In this document: one piece after another, positions 42,897 through 51,222 of the stretch
How the letters are laid out: each line of letters opens with the position of its first letter
How positions within the stretch are numbered: the stretch's first letter is position 1
Assembly (NCBI GenBank): GCA_900772475.1
Contig: CAAHEI010000074.1
Coordinates: 62,001 to 126,000 of the forward strand
DNA from: Clostridia bacterium
Lineage (GTDB): Bacteria > Bacillota > Clostridia > TANB77 > CAG-465
Reading direction: 5' to 3'
DNA: 64,000 bases
Notes under the pieces: model-generated
What the model was told of the DNA's origin: nothing
Seen by the model: the letters and a program-made list of their open reading frames with translations, nothing else
Databases searched by the model: none
Translations under genes and position numbers: made by a program

Positions 42897-43847
42897 ATGT
42901 ATGATGATGTACCAGAATATATAAAAAATTTCTTAATGTATATGAAAAACATACAAAACAGATCTAAAAATACCGTTAAAGAATATTATTACGATTTAAG
43001 AAATGCATTTAGATTTTTTAAAGCAGATTTATACAATTTAGATAAATCAGATTTAAATAAAATAGATATTAAAGATATTGATATAAATTTCATAAAAAAA
43101 ATTAAATTAAATGATATGTATAATTATTTAGATTATTTATCAAATAATTCAGATAAAGCTACAACTAGATCTAGAAAAGTTTCTTCACTAAAATCTTTTT
43201 TTAATTATTTGTGTTTTAAAGAAAAAGCTTTAGAAATAAATCCAACTGTTGAACTTGAAATGCCAAGATTAGAAAAAAGAAATCCAAAATATTTAACTTT
43301 AGATGAGAGCCTCTCTCTCCTCCACTCCATTGATGGAAAATTTGAAAAAAGAGACTATGCTATTATAACACTTTTCTTAAACTGTGGGCTTCGTTTATCT
43401 GAGCTTGTAAATATAAATATAAAGGACATAAAAGGAACTTCATTAAGTGTAATTGGTAAAGGTAATAAAGAGCGTAGTTTATACTTAAATGAAGCCTGTA
43501 AATCTGCCATTGATGATTACATTAAAGTTAGGCCTAAGGATAATCTAAAAGATCGTGATGCTCTATTTATAAGTAGTTTTGGTAAAAGAATTAGTAATAG
43601 AATGGTTGAGATGATTGTAAAAAAATATGTAATGCAAGCGGGTCTTGATCCAAAAAAATATTCTCCGCATAAATTAAGGCATACCGCAGCTACTCTTATG
43701 TTGAAGTATGGAAAAGTTGATATAAGATCATTACAACAGGTTTTGGGACATGAAAGTATTTCAACTACTGAAATATATACCCATGTTGATAATGAACAAG
43801 TAAAAGATGCCCTTTCAAAAAATCCTTTAAATAGAAAAAATATATAA
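42897..43847 (+). CDS. XerC/XerD-like tyrosine recombinase
   Basis: 316 residues; GAGGTGAT ribosome site. Site-specific recombinase. N-terminal core-binding domain (about 5-130) and catalytic domain with Arg in CGLRLSELV, Lys in GKGNKERSLY, HxxR as HKLRHTAAT, second His in LGHESIST and Tyr in EIYTHV. Length and the close match to housekeeping Xer proteins argue for chromosome-dimer resolution rather than a phage integrase; no attachment-site repeats were seen. XerC and XerD cannot be separated by eye. Confidence 0.85.
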   Translation: MYDDVPEYIKNFLMYMKNIQNRSKNTVKEYYYDLRNAFRFFKADLYNLDKSDLNKIDIKDIDINFIKKIKLNDMYNYLDYLSNNSDKATTRSRKVSSLKSFFNYLCFKEKALEINPTVELEMPRLEKRNPKYLTLDESLSLLHSIDGKFEKRDYAIITLFLNCGLRLSELVNINIKDIKGTSLSVIGKGNKERSLYLNEACKSAIDDYIKVRPKDNLKDRDALFISSFGKRISNRMVEMIVKKYVMQAGLDPKKYSPHKLRHTAATLMLKYGKVDIRSLQQVLGHESISTTEIYTHVDNEQVKDALSKNPLNRKNI

Positions 43848-43889
43848 AGTAAAGCTAGGATAAAATTAATCCTAGCTTTACTTTTACTC
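43846..43889. terminator. Bidirectional terminator
   Basis: AAAGTAAAGCTAGGAT / ATCCTAGCTTTACTTT with A-run left and T-run right; serves the recombinase and the convergent glycosyltransferase. Confidence 0.85.
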
Positions 43890-45209
43890 TAAATATGGAA
43901 TTACTGTATCTACAATTGTATCAACTGCTGATTTTGAAATAATACCAGCTCTATATATACTTGGTGTACATGGTTTCTCAATTATTGCATTGAAAAGCTT
44001 TTTTGTATCATTTTCTACATTCGTTGCAATTCCCAAATCACTATAATATTTAGCATTATCTGTTTCCTGTCCTTTAATTGACGCATAAAATATCTTGCAT
44101 CCAGATTTGGAAACAAATTCAGATGACATATTTCCTCCAGCTTTGCCGATTACAACTTCACAAGATGATATCAGATTTTTCAAGTCGCTTGACGCAACAT
44201 ACTTAAAAAGTGACATTGTAGACTTGTAATTTTCGTGAATTTTTTTTGCAAAATTATATGGCTTTCCCTGACCAGAAATACATATAAGCTTCTTATTATT
44301 TTCTTTGCAGAACCTTACAAGTTTTGGAAGAATCTTTATACCCATACCAAGACCTTCTGCACTTCCTGGAACGAAAAGAACAGTATCTGGTACAATATTT
44401 GATGAATCAGCTTCTCTATCGAAGAAACATGGATTTGTTCCTATATATATAGGTCCTTTTGAATCCTTCAAATATGGATAAATTTTAATACCATTCTCCC
44501 AAGAAGTTTTTGAAGCGACAAAATAGTGCAAATTACTTACATCGCCATAGGAAGACATAGCAAAGCCTAACATTTCAATGTCTGTAACAACAACTCCTGC
44601 AAACTTAATACAAGGATTGTCTTCTACAATTTTTGAAAGAATTGCATTGGAATATGGATAGGTTGAAAGAACAACTTTTGGAGCAATTTTATTAATCAGC
44701 TTTTTAAGCTTTTTTGAATAAAGAATTTTAAATATAGGAGCTATATCAAATCCCGTTTTTTCTGGATCGATTTCACCTCTTACAACTTTATTCCAAATAT
44801 TTTGTCCAAGTTTACTTCTTGATAATGTAACCCATGCTTTATCATTAAGTTTAGCTACTGTTGAAGAAAACAAAGATAAAGTATCTACGATAATGACATT
44901 TTTTTCTGTTTTTTCAGTAAGTTTTTTTGCAATTGCCCTTGTTGGTGCTCTATGTCCATTGCCTGCATGGCCTGTAAAAAGAATACAATCAACAGATACG
45001 TTATAAAGTTTCATAAACTTTAATAATCCTAAAATTGATTCATATGAAGTATATATACTATTATTATATACTTCATCAAAATCAAGATTTATGTTTGCTG
45101 TTAATTCTTTTTCATATAACTGCCGTTTTAAAATTGATTCAATTTGCATAACATTTTCTATATCCATATGCGTAAACTTGTTCGTAATATCAGCTCTAAT
45201 CCAAGCCAT
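43884..45209 (-). CDS. Glycolipid/MGDG synthase-like glycosyltransferase
   Basis: 441 residues; AGGAGG ribosome site. GT28-like fold: N-terminal VDCILFTGHAGNGHRAPTRAIAKKL (UDP-sugar synthase start, as in MGDG synthase and UgtP), VVVTDIEMLGFAMSSYGDV, YFVASKTSWENGI, VLFVPGSAEGLGMGIKILPK, ICISGQGKPY and the nucleotide-sugar motif VVIGKAGGNMSSEFVSKSG. Expected to transfer a sugar to diacylglycerol or a similar lipid. The first 85 residues are an extra unrecognised N-terminal part. Its promoter is wrapped in an inverted repeat. Confidence 0.78.
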   Translation of the reverse strand: MAWIRADITNKFTHMDIENVMQIESILKRQLYEKELTANINLDFDEVYNNSIYTSYESILGLLKFMKLYNVSVDCILFTGHAGNGHRAPTRAIAKKLTEKTEKNVIIVDTLSLFSSTVAKLNDKAWVTLSRSKLGQNIWNKVVRGEIDPEKTGFDIAPIFKILYSKKLKKLINKIAPKVVLSTYPYSNAILSKIVEDNPCIKFAGVVVTDIEMLGFAMSSYGDVSNLHYFVASKTSWENGIKIYPYLKDSKGPIYIGTNPCFFDREADSSNIVPDTVLFVPGSAEGLGMGIKILPKLVRFCKENNKKLICISGQGKPYNFAKKIHENYKSTMSLFKYVASSDLKNLISSCEVVIGKAGGNMSSEFVSKSGCKIFYASIKGQETDNAKYYSDLGIATNVENDTKKLFNAIIEKPCTPSIYRAGIISKSAVDTIVDTVIPYLE

Positions 45210-45250
45210 ATTATAACCTCCTTAATTAATTATTAAAAATTTATACATAT

Positions 45251-45277
45251 AACTAAGTATAATTATACCACTTAGTT
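45251..45277. promoter_or_regulatory. Inverted-repeat operator over the glycosyltransferase -10
   Basis: AACTAAGT, 11 bases, ACTTAGTT, centred on the -10 hexamer of the promoter at 45262-45290. Confidence 0.6.
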
Positions 45278-45290
45278 GAACACTTGTCAA
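45262..45290 (-). promoter_or_regulatory. SigA promoter of the glycosyltransferase gene
   Basis: Minus strand TTGACA (45290-45285), 17-base spacer, TATAAT (45267-45262): full consensus. Confidence 0.85.
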
Positions 45291-45313
45291 ATAAGTACTA
45301 CCTTATAATTAAA

Positions 45314-45622
45314 CTAATATATAGGCACTGTTAAAACTTGTCCTACATAAATTGAACTATCTACTAAATTATTTCTACTTTTTATATCTCTTACAACATC
45401 TTGAATTGATATGGTACTATCATCACTATTTTTACATACAGTTTTTGATATGTTCCAAAGAGTATCTGTATTAGTTACAATATATTCATATGTGCATATT
45501 TCTCTTTTACAAAAACTTTTACTGGTAAAAAAACTTATACATATTCCTAATATTAAAATAAAAAAAATGTTTATTATAAATCTCTTTTTTGATATTATTT
45601 TTATTCTACTTTTTCTTTTCAT
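45314..45622 (-). CDS. YneA-like LysM protein, probable SOS cell-division inhibitor
   Basis: 102 residues from the ATG at 45622, chosen for AGGTGG 7 bases upstream; the frame continues upstream only through the promoter. A basic N-terminus, one transmembrane segment (about 15-36) and a LysM domain (EYIVTNTDTLWNISKTVC...VRDIKSRNNLVDSSIYVGQVLTVPIY). This is the layout of YneA, the LexA-controlled division inhibitor of Firmicutes. Three LexA-box-like sites in its promoter region agree with that role. lexA itself, usually divergent, is not here. Confidence 0.75.
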   Translation of the reverse strand: MKRKSRIKIISKKRFIINIFFILILGICISFFTSKSFCKREICTYEYIVTNTDTLWNISKTVCKNSDDSTISIQDVVRDIKSRNNLVDSSIYVGQVLTVPIY

Positions 45623-45637
45623 ATATAACCACCTCGT

Positions 45638-45649
45638 GAACTTTTGTTC
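45638..45649. promoter_or_regulatory. LexA (SOS) box 1
   Basis: GAACTTTTGTTC, an exact match to GAACnnnnGTTC, between the -10 and the start codon of the YneA-like gene. Confidence 0.82.
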
Positions 45650-45661
45650 TTTACAAGGTAT

Positions 45662-45690
45662 ATTATATAATATAAACAAATGTTTGTCAA
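45662..45690 (-). promoter_or_regulatory. SigA promoter of the YneA-like gene
   Basis: Minus strand TTGACA (45690-45685), 17-base spacer, TATAAT (45667-45662). Confidence 0.85.
45674..45685. promoter_or_regulatory. LexA-like box 2 in the spacer
   Basis: AAACAAATGTTT, a palindrome matching the SOS box apart from its outer G/C, inside the promoter spacer. Confidence 0.55.
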
Positions 45691-45709
45691 CTCTTTTTTG
45701 TATAAAAAA

Positions 45710-45721
45710 GAATATTTGTTC
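45710..45721. promoter_or_regulatory. LexA-like box 3 upstream of the promoter
   Basis: GAATATTTGTTC, one mismatch to GAACnnnnGTTC, just after the yigZ stop codon. Confidence 0.5.
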
Positions 45722-45722
45722 T

Positions 45723-46343
45723 TTAAAATATAATTTCATTTATTTTCTTCATTATTTGTTCTTTATTTGTTCTCTCAATTTTTATTAATATATCTATTTT
45801 TTCATTAAACTTTACGCTGTCAATAATAATAAGTCTTTTAGCTATATATTCGCTCATTTTATTTTTAAAATTCTCATATTTGCAATATTCAATAATATAT
45901 TCTTCTATATCGTAATTAAAAAGTTCATATCTTTCACATTTTAGAAGTGCACCTCTAAAAGAATTCAAATATGCTCTTGAAAGAGGACCTGCCCCAAGTA
46001 AAATTCCCCCAAAATACCTTACTATCACAACACAAATATTTGTTATTCTTTCTTTTGATATAAGTTCATAAATAGCTTTTGTACCTGTACCTTGTGGCTC
46101 TCCATCATCTGAAAAATTTATTACTGGAGTATTGGTAATTTTGTCTAAATATGAATAGATATATACAATATGCCTTGCATCTTTGTTTTCCGATTTTATT
46201 CTTTCTAAATAGTCTTCTGACTCATTCTTACAAGAAATATTAAATATATACGCAATAAATTTAGATTTTTTTTCTACCAGTATGTTTGATGCTACGTAAT
46301 CACATTGATTTTTTTTTATATCTGATTTAAGGCTAAAATACAT
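45723..46343 (-). CDS. yigZ: YigZ/IMPACT-family protein
   Basis: 206 residues; ATG at 46343 with GGTGAT, rather than the open frame back to 46448. UPF0029/IMPACT N-domain with VEKKSKFIAYIFNI, DARHIVYIYSY, FSDDGEPQGTGTKAIYELI and VVIVRYFGGILLGAGPLSRAY, followed by a DUF1949 ferredoxin-like C-domain. Bacterial role is not settled (ribosome- or nucleotide-related). Lies upstream of the YneA-like gene on the same strand. Confidence 0.9.
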   Translation of the reverse strand: MYFSLKSDIKKNQCDYVASNILVEKKSKFIAYIFNISCKNESEDYLERIKSENKDARHIVYIYSYLDKITNTPVINFSDDGEPQGTGTKAIYELISKERITNICVVIVRYFGGILLGAGPLSRAYLNSFRGALLKCERYELFNYDIEEYIIEYCKYENFKNKMSEYIAKRLIIIDSVKFNEKIDILIKIERTNKEQIMKKINEIIF

Positions 46344-46362
46344 TAAAATAATCACCTGAATT

Positions 46363-46391
46363 ATTATATCATATTTTATATATATGTACAA
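46363..46391 (-). promoter_or_regulatory. SigA-type promoter of yigZ
   Basis: Minus strand TTGTAC (46391-46386), 17-base spacer, TATAAT (46368-46363). Confidence 0.6.
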
Positions 46392-46399
46392 CAATATAG

Positions 46400-46429
46400 T
46401 TGACATATTATGTAAATACGTGGTATAAT
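46400..46429 (+). promoter_or_regulatory. SigA promoter of the PIN-like gene
   Basis: TTGACA (46400-46405), 18-base spacer, TATAAT (46424-46429). Confidence 0.8.
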
Positions 46430-46479
46430 TATGTAAATTGTTATACACTTTTGTTGTATTATATAAAAGGAGTGAAATA

Positions 46480-47619
46480 ATGAAAAAATCAGTAGTCTAT
46501 GCTGTTGATGCATTAGAACCAAATAATGTAGCATTAATCGCAAAAGATATTAATGATGAGTCAATTGAAAAAATTATAATTCCTACATTTTTACTTAAAG
46601 AAATAAAGCGGAATTTTAGCTTTAATCAATTGTATGCAATTATAAAACTGTTGTCTACATCAGCCAAAATTGAATATATTGATTTCCCAACTATTTATTC
46701 AGTAGATGACAGCCATAAAGCAGGTGCTTGCTACAGAAATTTTGTATTATGCCTTGTAAGTAATCGAAAAAAATACAAAAACTTGTTTGTAAAAACAGAT
46801 AATTATGATTTAACGCTGGAATGTATTAAGAGAAATTTTCGCATTTTTATTAGAGAGGAGTATAGTAGTAAATTACTTAATTATTGTGATGAACTTAAAG
46901 ATAATATTGTGGTTCCTAAAACCAAAAGTCTTGTTATAGACACATCGTATTTTGTATATATGTTTAAAGAAAAAATTGGTTTAAACATGTTATTCGACCC
47001 AAATATAAAGAAAATATTTTTATCAGTCAATCTGGAAGAATTGATTAAAATACAAAGTATGGATGTATTTTATTTATTGGTCTTTTTACTAAACAATAGA
47101 AAGAAATATAACATAAAATACGTCGTTGAAAACAAGGCATATGACAAAAGCAGCTGCAGTTATATACATGATCTTTTAATAATTACCTCTGCTCTTGAAA
47201 ATATTAATAAAGAAGATTTAACTATTTGTTCTGCAGATCTCGAATTTATTATTCAATGTCTTGCTCTTGGAATAAATACAATTCAGGCTGTCATACAGCA
47301 CCAAAATAATAATTCCAATGAGTGTGAAAAAATTATTGGATTGGATGAAAATTCCAATAATTCGAATTACACTAAATCTTTTCCTATTAAAATGAAAGCT
47401 AATACGGCATATCTTTCAACAAGATATATTTTAGTAGTATATGAAGATATTGCAAGTAAAATGTACGCTAAATCTTTTAAATTTAACAATAAAAGTTTTT
47501 TTAAGGCTACCGTTGGAAAATATGTTAAAATCTATAATCAGCAATTTCTTTATAAAATTATTGAAATAAACATAAATACCAATACGGCTAAACTTGAGAG
47601 AACAACTTTAAAGGCATAG
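46480..47619 (+). CDS. Protein with two PIN-like domains
   Basis: 379 residues; ATG at 46480 with AAAAGGAGTG. The second domain (about 150-280) follows the PIN pattern: SLVIDTSYFVYMF, KYVVENKAYDKS, YIHDLLIITSALENI, LTICSADLEFIIQCLALGINTI, with Asp at the usual metal positions. The first domain (about 3-140) is a weaker copy: SVVYAVDALEPNN, IIIPTFLLKEIK, LFVKTDNYDLTLECIKRNFRIFI. The C-terminal 70 residues (KMKANTAYLSTRYILVVYED...) look like a small beta domain. No antitoxin gene is adjacent, so it is unlikely to be a VapC toxin. I do not know the family's job. Confidence 0.6.
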   Translation: MKKSVVYAVDALEPNNVALIAKDINDESIEKIIIPTFLLKEIKRNFSFNQLYAIIKLLSTSAKIEYIDFPTIYSVDDSHKAGACYRNFVLCLVSNRKKYKNLFVKTDNYDLTLECIKRNFRIFIREEYSSKLLNYCDELKDNIVVPKTKSLVIDTSYFVYMFKEKIGLNMLFDPNIKKIFLSVNLEELIKIQSMDVFYLLVFLLNNRKKYNIKYVVENKAYDKSSCSYIHDLLIITSALENINKEDLTICSADLEFIIQCLALGINTIQAVIQHQNNNSNECEKIIGLDENSNNSNYTKSFPIKMKANTAYLSTRYILVVYEDIASKMYAKSFKFNNKSFFKATVGKYVKIYNQQFLYKIIEININTNTAKLERTTLKA

Positions 47620-47625
47620 AATTTT

Positions 47626-47665
47626 AAAATCACACTATCTTAATAATAGTGTGATTTTTATATAT
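47626..47665. terminator. Bidirectional terminator
   Basis: AAATCACACTAT / ATAGTGTGATTTTT between the PIN-like gene and the convergent clpX. Confidence 0.8.
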
Positions 47666-47671
47666 TTATAA

Positions 47672-48943
47672 TTATTTCTTGTATTCATATATTGGTTTTC
47701 CTTTACCATCTATAACATCTTTAGTTATTGTACATTTTACAATATTTTTATCAGATGGTACTTCATACATTGCCTCCATCATTGAGTTTTCCATTATAGC
47801 TCTAAGTCCCCTGGCTCCTGTTTTTCTCTCTGAAGCAAGTTCAACAACTCTTTCTAAGGCACCTTTATGAATATCTAATTTAACATTGTCCATTTTAAAT
47901 AATTTTTTATATTGTTTAACAATAGCATTTTTAGGTTTCGTAAGAATATCTATTAATGCGTTCTTATCAAGGTTATTTAAACTTGTAATAATTGGTAAAC
48001 GTCCAACAAGTTCAGGTATTAATCCAAATTTAATTATATCTTGAGGCTGAACTTCTGAGAAAACTTTACCAACGTCTACATTTTCTTTTTCCTCAACTTT
48101 TGCTCCAAATCCCATTGATTTAGTATTAGTTCTTGCTTCTATTATCTTCTCTAAACCATCAAAAGCCCCACCGCAAATAAATAAAATATTCTTTGTATCA
48201 ATTTTTATAAATTCTTGTTGTGGATGTTTTCTTCCACCTTGTGGCGGAACATTAGCAACTGTTCCCTCTATTATTTTAAGAAGAGCTTGTTGTACTCCCT
48301 CGCCACTTACATCACGTGTAATTGAAGGATTTTCAGATTTTCTAGTAATCTTGTCCAATTCGTCAATATATATAATTCCTTTTTCAGCTTTTTGAATATC
48401 AAAATCTGCTGCCTGAATAAGTCTTAATAATATATTTTCGACGTCTTCTCCAACATATCCAGCTTCGGTTAATGTTGTTGCATCTGCTATTGCAAAAGGT
48501 ACATGTAAAATTTTTGCTAATGTCTGAGCAAGTAATGTTTTTCCACAACCTGTAGGTCCAAGTAATAATATATTACTCTTTTGTATTTCAACATCATCTA
48601 ATTTATCTTGATTTCTAATTCTTTTGTAATGATTGTATACAGAAACAGCCAAAACTCTTTTTGCAACATCTTGACCAATTACATATTCATCCAAAACTTT
48701 TTTTATTTCCTCTGGTGAAGGTAAATCTTTTCCCTCCACAAGTTCTTTATTTTTAGATGACACATCATCGCCTGTTAAAGGAACTTCTTGATTATGCATA
48801 ATTTTATGACACATCTCTACGCAATCATCACAAATATAGATAGACTCAGGGCCTTCTATCATTTTATTTACTTCTTCCCTAAGTCTACCACAAAAAGAAC
48901 AAAAAATCATATCATCATATGAAGATTTTCCTTTTTTTCCCAT
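47672..48943 (-). CDS. clpX: ATP-dependent protease ATPase subunit ClpX
   Basis: 423 residues. AAA+ unfoldase for ClpP. N-terminal zinc-binding domain CSFCGRL...YICDDCVEMC, Walker A LLGPTGCGKTLLAQTLA (about 131), Walker B IIYIDELDKI, pore loop GYVGEDVE, RKHPQQE, sensor 2 GARGLRA. Last of the tig-clpP-clpX operon; starts 3 bases after the clpP stop. Confidence 0.98.
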   Translation of the reverse strand: MGKKGKSSYDDMIFCSFCGRLREEVNKMIEGPESIYICDDCVEMCHKIMHNQEVPLTGDDVSSKNKELVEGKDLPSPEEIKKVLDEYVIGQDVAKRVLAVSVYNHYKRIRNQDKLDDVEIQKSNILLLGPTGCGKTLLAQTLAKILHVPFAIADATTLTEAGYVGEDVENILLRLIQAADFDIQKAEKGIIYIDELDKITRKSENPSITRDVSGEGVQQALLKIIEGTVANVPPQGGRKHPQQEFIKIDTKNILFICGGAFDGLEKIIEARTNTKSMGFGAKVEEKENVDVGKVFSEVQPQDIIKFGLIPELVGRLPIITSLNNLDKNALIDILTKPKNAIVKQYKKLFKMDNVKLDIHKGALERVVELASERKTGARGLRAIMENSMMEAMYEVPSDKNIVKCTITKDVIDGKGKPIYEYKK

Positions 48944-48946
48944 ATA

Positions 48947-49567
48947 TTACTTCTCCTTAACTATATCGTTTATATTAGTCATTATTTCATCAATAAGTCC
49001 GTATTTTTTTGCCTCTTCAGCAGTCATATAATTATCTCTTTCAGTGTCTTTTTCAATAACATCCAATGGTTGACCTGTTCTTTCACTTAAAATTTTATTT
49101 AGTTTTTCTCTCGTTTTAACCATATGATCTGCATGTATTTTTATCTCAGTTGTTTGACCTGAAAGACCACCACCTGCAATTAAAGGTTGATGAATTAGTA
49201 CTTCAGAATTAGGTAATGCATACCTTTTTCCCTTTTTACCTGCAGCAAGTAATACAGAACCCATGCTTGCTGCAAGACCAACACAAATTGTACAAACATC
49301 AGATTTAATGTATTGCATAGTATCATATATAGCCATTCCATCAGTTATACTTCCACCAGGACTATTAATATATAGATAAATATCTTTACCAGGATCCTCT
49401 GCATCTAAGAATAATAATTGAGCAATTACAACAGACGCAGACGCACTATCAACCTGTTCAGATAAAAATATTATTCTTTCTTTTAAAAGTCTAGAGAAAA
49501 TATCATAAGATCTTTCCCCTTTACTTGTTTGTTCAATAACATAAGGTACTAAACTATTTTTTTCCAT
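48947..49567 (-). CDS. clpP: ATP-dependent Clp protease proteolytic subunit
   Basis: 206 residues; GGAGGT ribosome site. Serine peptidase of the Clp complex. Catalytic Ser 101 in GLAASMGSVLL, His 126 in LIHQPL, Asp in ERDNYMTAEEA; hydrophobic-pocket segments INSPGGSITDGMAIYDTM. Middle gene of tig-clpP-clpX. Confidence 0.98.
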   Translation of the reverse strand: MEKNSLVPYVIEQTSKGERSYDIFSRLLKERIIFLSEQVDSASASVVIAQLLFLDAEDPGKDIYLYINSPGGSITDGMAIYDTMQYIKSDVCTICVGLAASMGSVLLAAGKKGKRYALPNSEVLIHQPLIAGGGLSGQTTEIKIHADHMVKTREKLNKILSERTGQPLDVIEKDTERDNYMTAEEAKKYGLIDEIMTNINDIVKEK

Positions 49568-49585
49568 TTATATAACCTCCTACTA

Positions 49586-50872
49586 TTATTTTTCAATTGC
49601 AGAGTCTACAATTATTTTCATAAGTTTATCTTGTTTTATTTTTTCTTCCATATAATGTCTTACATTCTCATTTTTATTTAAATCGTCATTTGTATTTTCA
49701 GATCCGTATTGTTTTTTTAATTCATCTATTTTTTCATCTATTTCTTTTGCTTCAACTTTAATATCCTCAAGCTTTTCAATAGCATCTAGTGCAAGTTTTA
49801 ATTTAACATTTTTTTCTGCTTCAGGTCTTAAATTTTTCTTAAATTCTTCTTCAGTTGTATTCATATACATACAATAAGTTTTAAGATCTAATCCTTGATA
49901 TGCTAAATTAGAAGCAAATTGATTTGACATACTTTCAACTTCGTCATCAATCATAGATTCAGGAATTACAACTTCTGTATTTTCAACTAATTTATCGATT
50001 ACAGAAATTTCCTTTTGATTTTTAGCACTCTCTTCTTTTTGTTTTTTTACTTTCTTTTCAACATCTTTTCTATAATCTGCTAAAGTTTCAAATTCAGAAA
50101 CATCTTTTGCAAACTCATCATCAAGTTCAGGTAAAATTTTAGATTTTATACTTATTAGTTTTACTTTAAACATAGCTGGTTTACCTGCTAGATTTTCAGC
50201 ATGGTATTCTTTAGGGAATGTTACATTTATTTCTCTTTCTTCTCCTATTTTCATACCAATTAATTGATCTTCAAATCCAGGTATAAATTGTCCACTACCA
50301 ATTGTAAGTTCAAAATTTTCAGCTTTACCGCCTTCAAAAGCTACACCATCAACAAACCCTTCAAAATCTATTGTAGAAATATCATCTTTTTGCAGATCTC
50401 TGTCATCTACAGATACAACTCTTGCATTTTTTTGTCTATCAGATTCAATTGCAGCATCTACTTCTTTTTTTGATACTTTAGAATCAATTTTTTTAACTTC
50501 TAAACCTTTATATTTTTTTACAGTAGCTTCAGGTTTTACAAATAAAGTAACTGTATATATTAAATCCTTACCTTTACCAATTTGCTTTACATCAAGCTCA
50601 GGTTTAGATACTACTTCTAATTTATTATCTTCTACAGCCTTTCTATATTCATCATCTACATTGTCTTCAATAACAGTTTCATATAAAACACCTTCACCGT
50701 ATACTTTTTCTACTACATTTCTTGGAACTTTTCCATTTCTAAATCCAGGAACTTTAAAGTATTTTGAATTCTTATGAAAAGCTTTATCCAATTCTTTTTC
50801 GAAAGTTTCTTTATCCATTGTAAATTCTAATACTACTTTTGAATTTTCTTGTTTATCAATTTTTACATTCAT
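49586..50872 (-). CDS. tig: Trigger factor
   Basis: 428 residues from the ATG at 50872 (MNVKIDKQENSKVVLEF), with GGAGG 8 bases upstream; the ATG at 50887 overlaps this ribosome site. Ribosome-bound chaperone and prolyl isomerase. Ribosome-binding signature FRNGKVPRNVVEKVYG (about 42-57), FKBP-type domain (DISTIDFEGFVDGVAFEGG, IPGFEDQLIGMKIGEER) and a long helical C-domain. First gene of the operon. Confidence 0.97.
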   Translation of the reverse strand: MNVKIDKQENSKVVLEFTMDKETFEKELDKAFHKNSKYFKVPGFRNGKVPRNVVEKVYGEGVLYETVIEDNVDDEYRKAVEDNKLEVVSKPELDVKQIGKGKDLIYTVTLFVKPEATVKKYKGLEVKKIDSKVSKKEVDAAIESDRQKNARVVSVDDRDLQKDDISTIDFEGFVDGVAFEGGKAENFELTIGSGQFIPGFEDQLIGMKIGEEREINVTFPKEYHAENLAGKPAMFKVKLISIKSKILPELDDEFAKDVSEFETLADYRKDVEKKVKKQKEESAKNQKEISVIDKLVENTEVVIPESMIDDEVESMSNQFASNLAYQGLDLKTYCMYMNTTEEEFKKNLRPEAEKNVKLKLALDAIEKLEDIKVEAKEIDEKIDELKKQYGSENTNDDLNKNENVRHYMEEKIKQDKLMKIIVDSAIEK

Positions 50873-50927
50873 TTTTAAATCCTCCATTCAAGTAACTTTC
50901 ATATATTACTATTAAACTAACTATTAT

Positions 50928-50955
50928 ATTATATCATATTTTTGTAATTTTTCAA
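50928..50955 (-). promoter_or_regulatory. SigA-type promoter of tig-clpP-clpX
   Basis: Minus strand TTGAAA (50955-50950), 16-base spacer, TATAAT (50933-50928). Confidence 0.6.
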
Positions 50956-51052
50956 CCAAATGTTGGAAGAAAAATTTTAAAGTTTTAAAACCTTAAAAAA
51001 CGTTGAAAAAAATTTTGCTATTTAAATTAATCGAAAATAAAAATTTTAAATT

Positions 51053-51125
51053 TATTATGTATATTATGTTGTCAATAAATATTAATTATGCAATTTTTAA
51101 TTAATTATAAACTGAACATTAACAT
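51053..51125 (+). repeat. AT-rich intergenic repeat R1, copy B
   Basis: ATTATGTATATTATGTTGTC and AATAAATATTAATTATG match copy A (13889-13990) with about four changes over 37 bases. Fills most of the gap between the tig promoter and the 51223 gene. Confidence 0.55.
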
Positions 51126-51172
51126 GGATGTATGCTATAATGTTTTACTTGACATAATTTTTTTGCTCTTGT

Positions 51173-51213
51173 AAAATAATATACCATGAAAAATATTCAT
51201 GGTATATTATTTA
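51173..51213 (-). terminator. Terminator of the HhH-repeat gene
   Basis: AATAATATACCATGAA / TTCATGGTATATTATT, 16-bp stem, with TTTTAC on the minus exit side. Confidence 0.7.
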
Positions 51214-51222
51214 AATTACCTT

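Noticed and set aside
42897..43847. Prophage or integrative-element integrase with attachment sites
   Set aside because: No phage genes, no tRNA-end duplication and no flanking direct repeats; the sequence looks like a housekeeping Xer recombinase.
46480..47619. VapC toxin of a toxin-antitoxin pair
   Set aside because: Too long, two PIN-like halves and no small antitoxin gene next to it.
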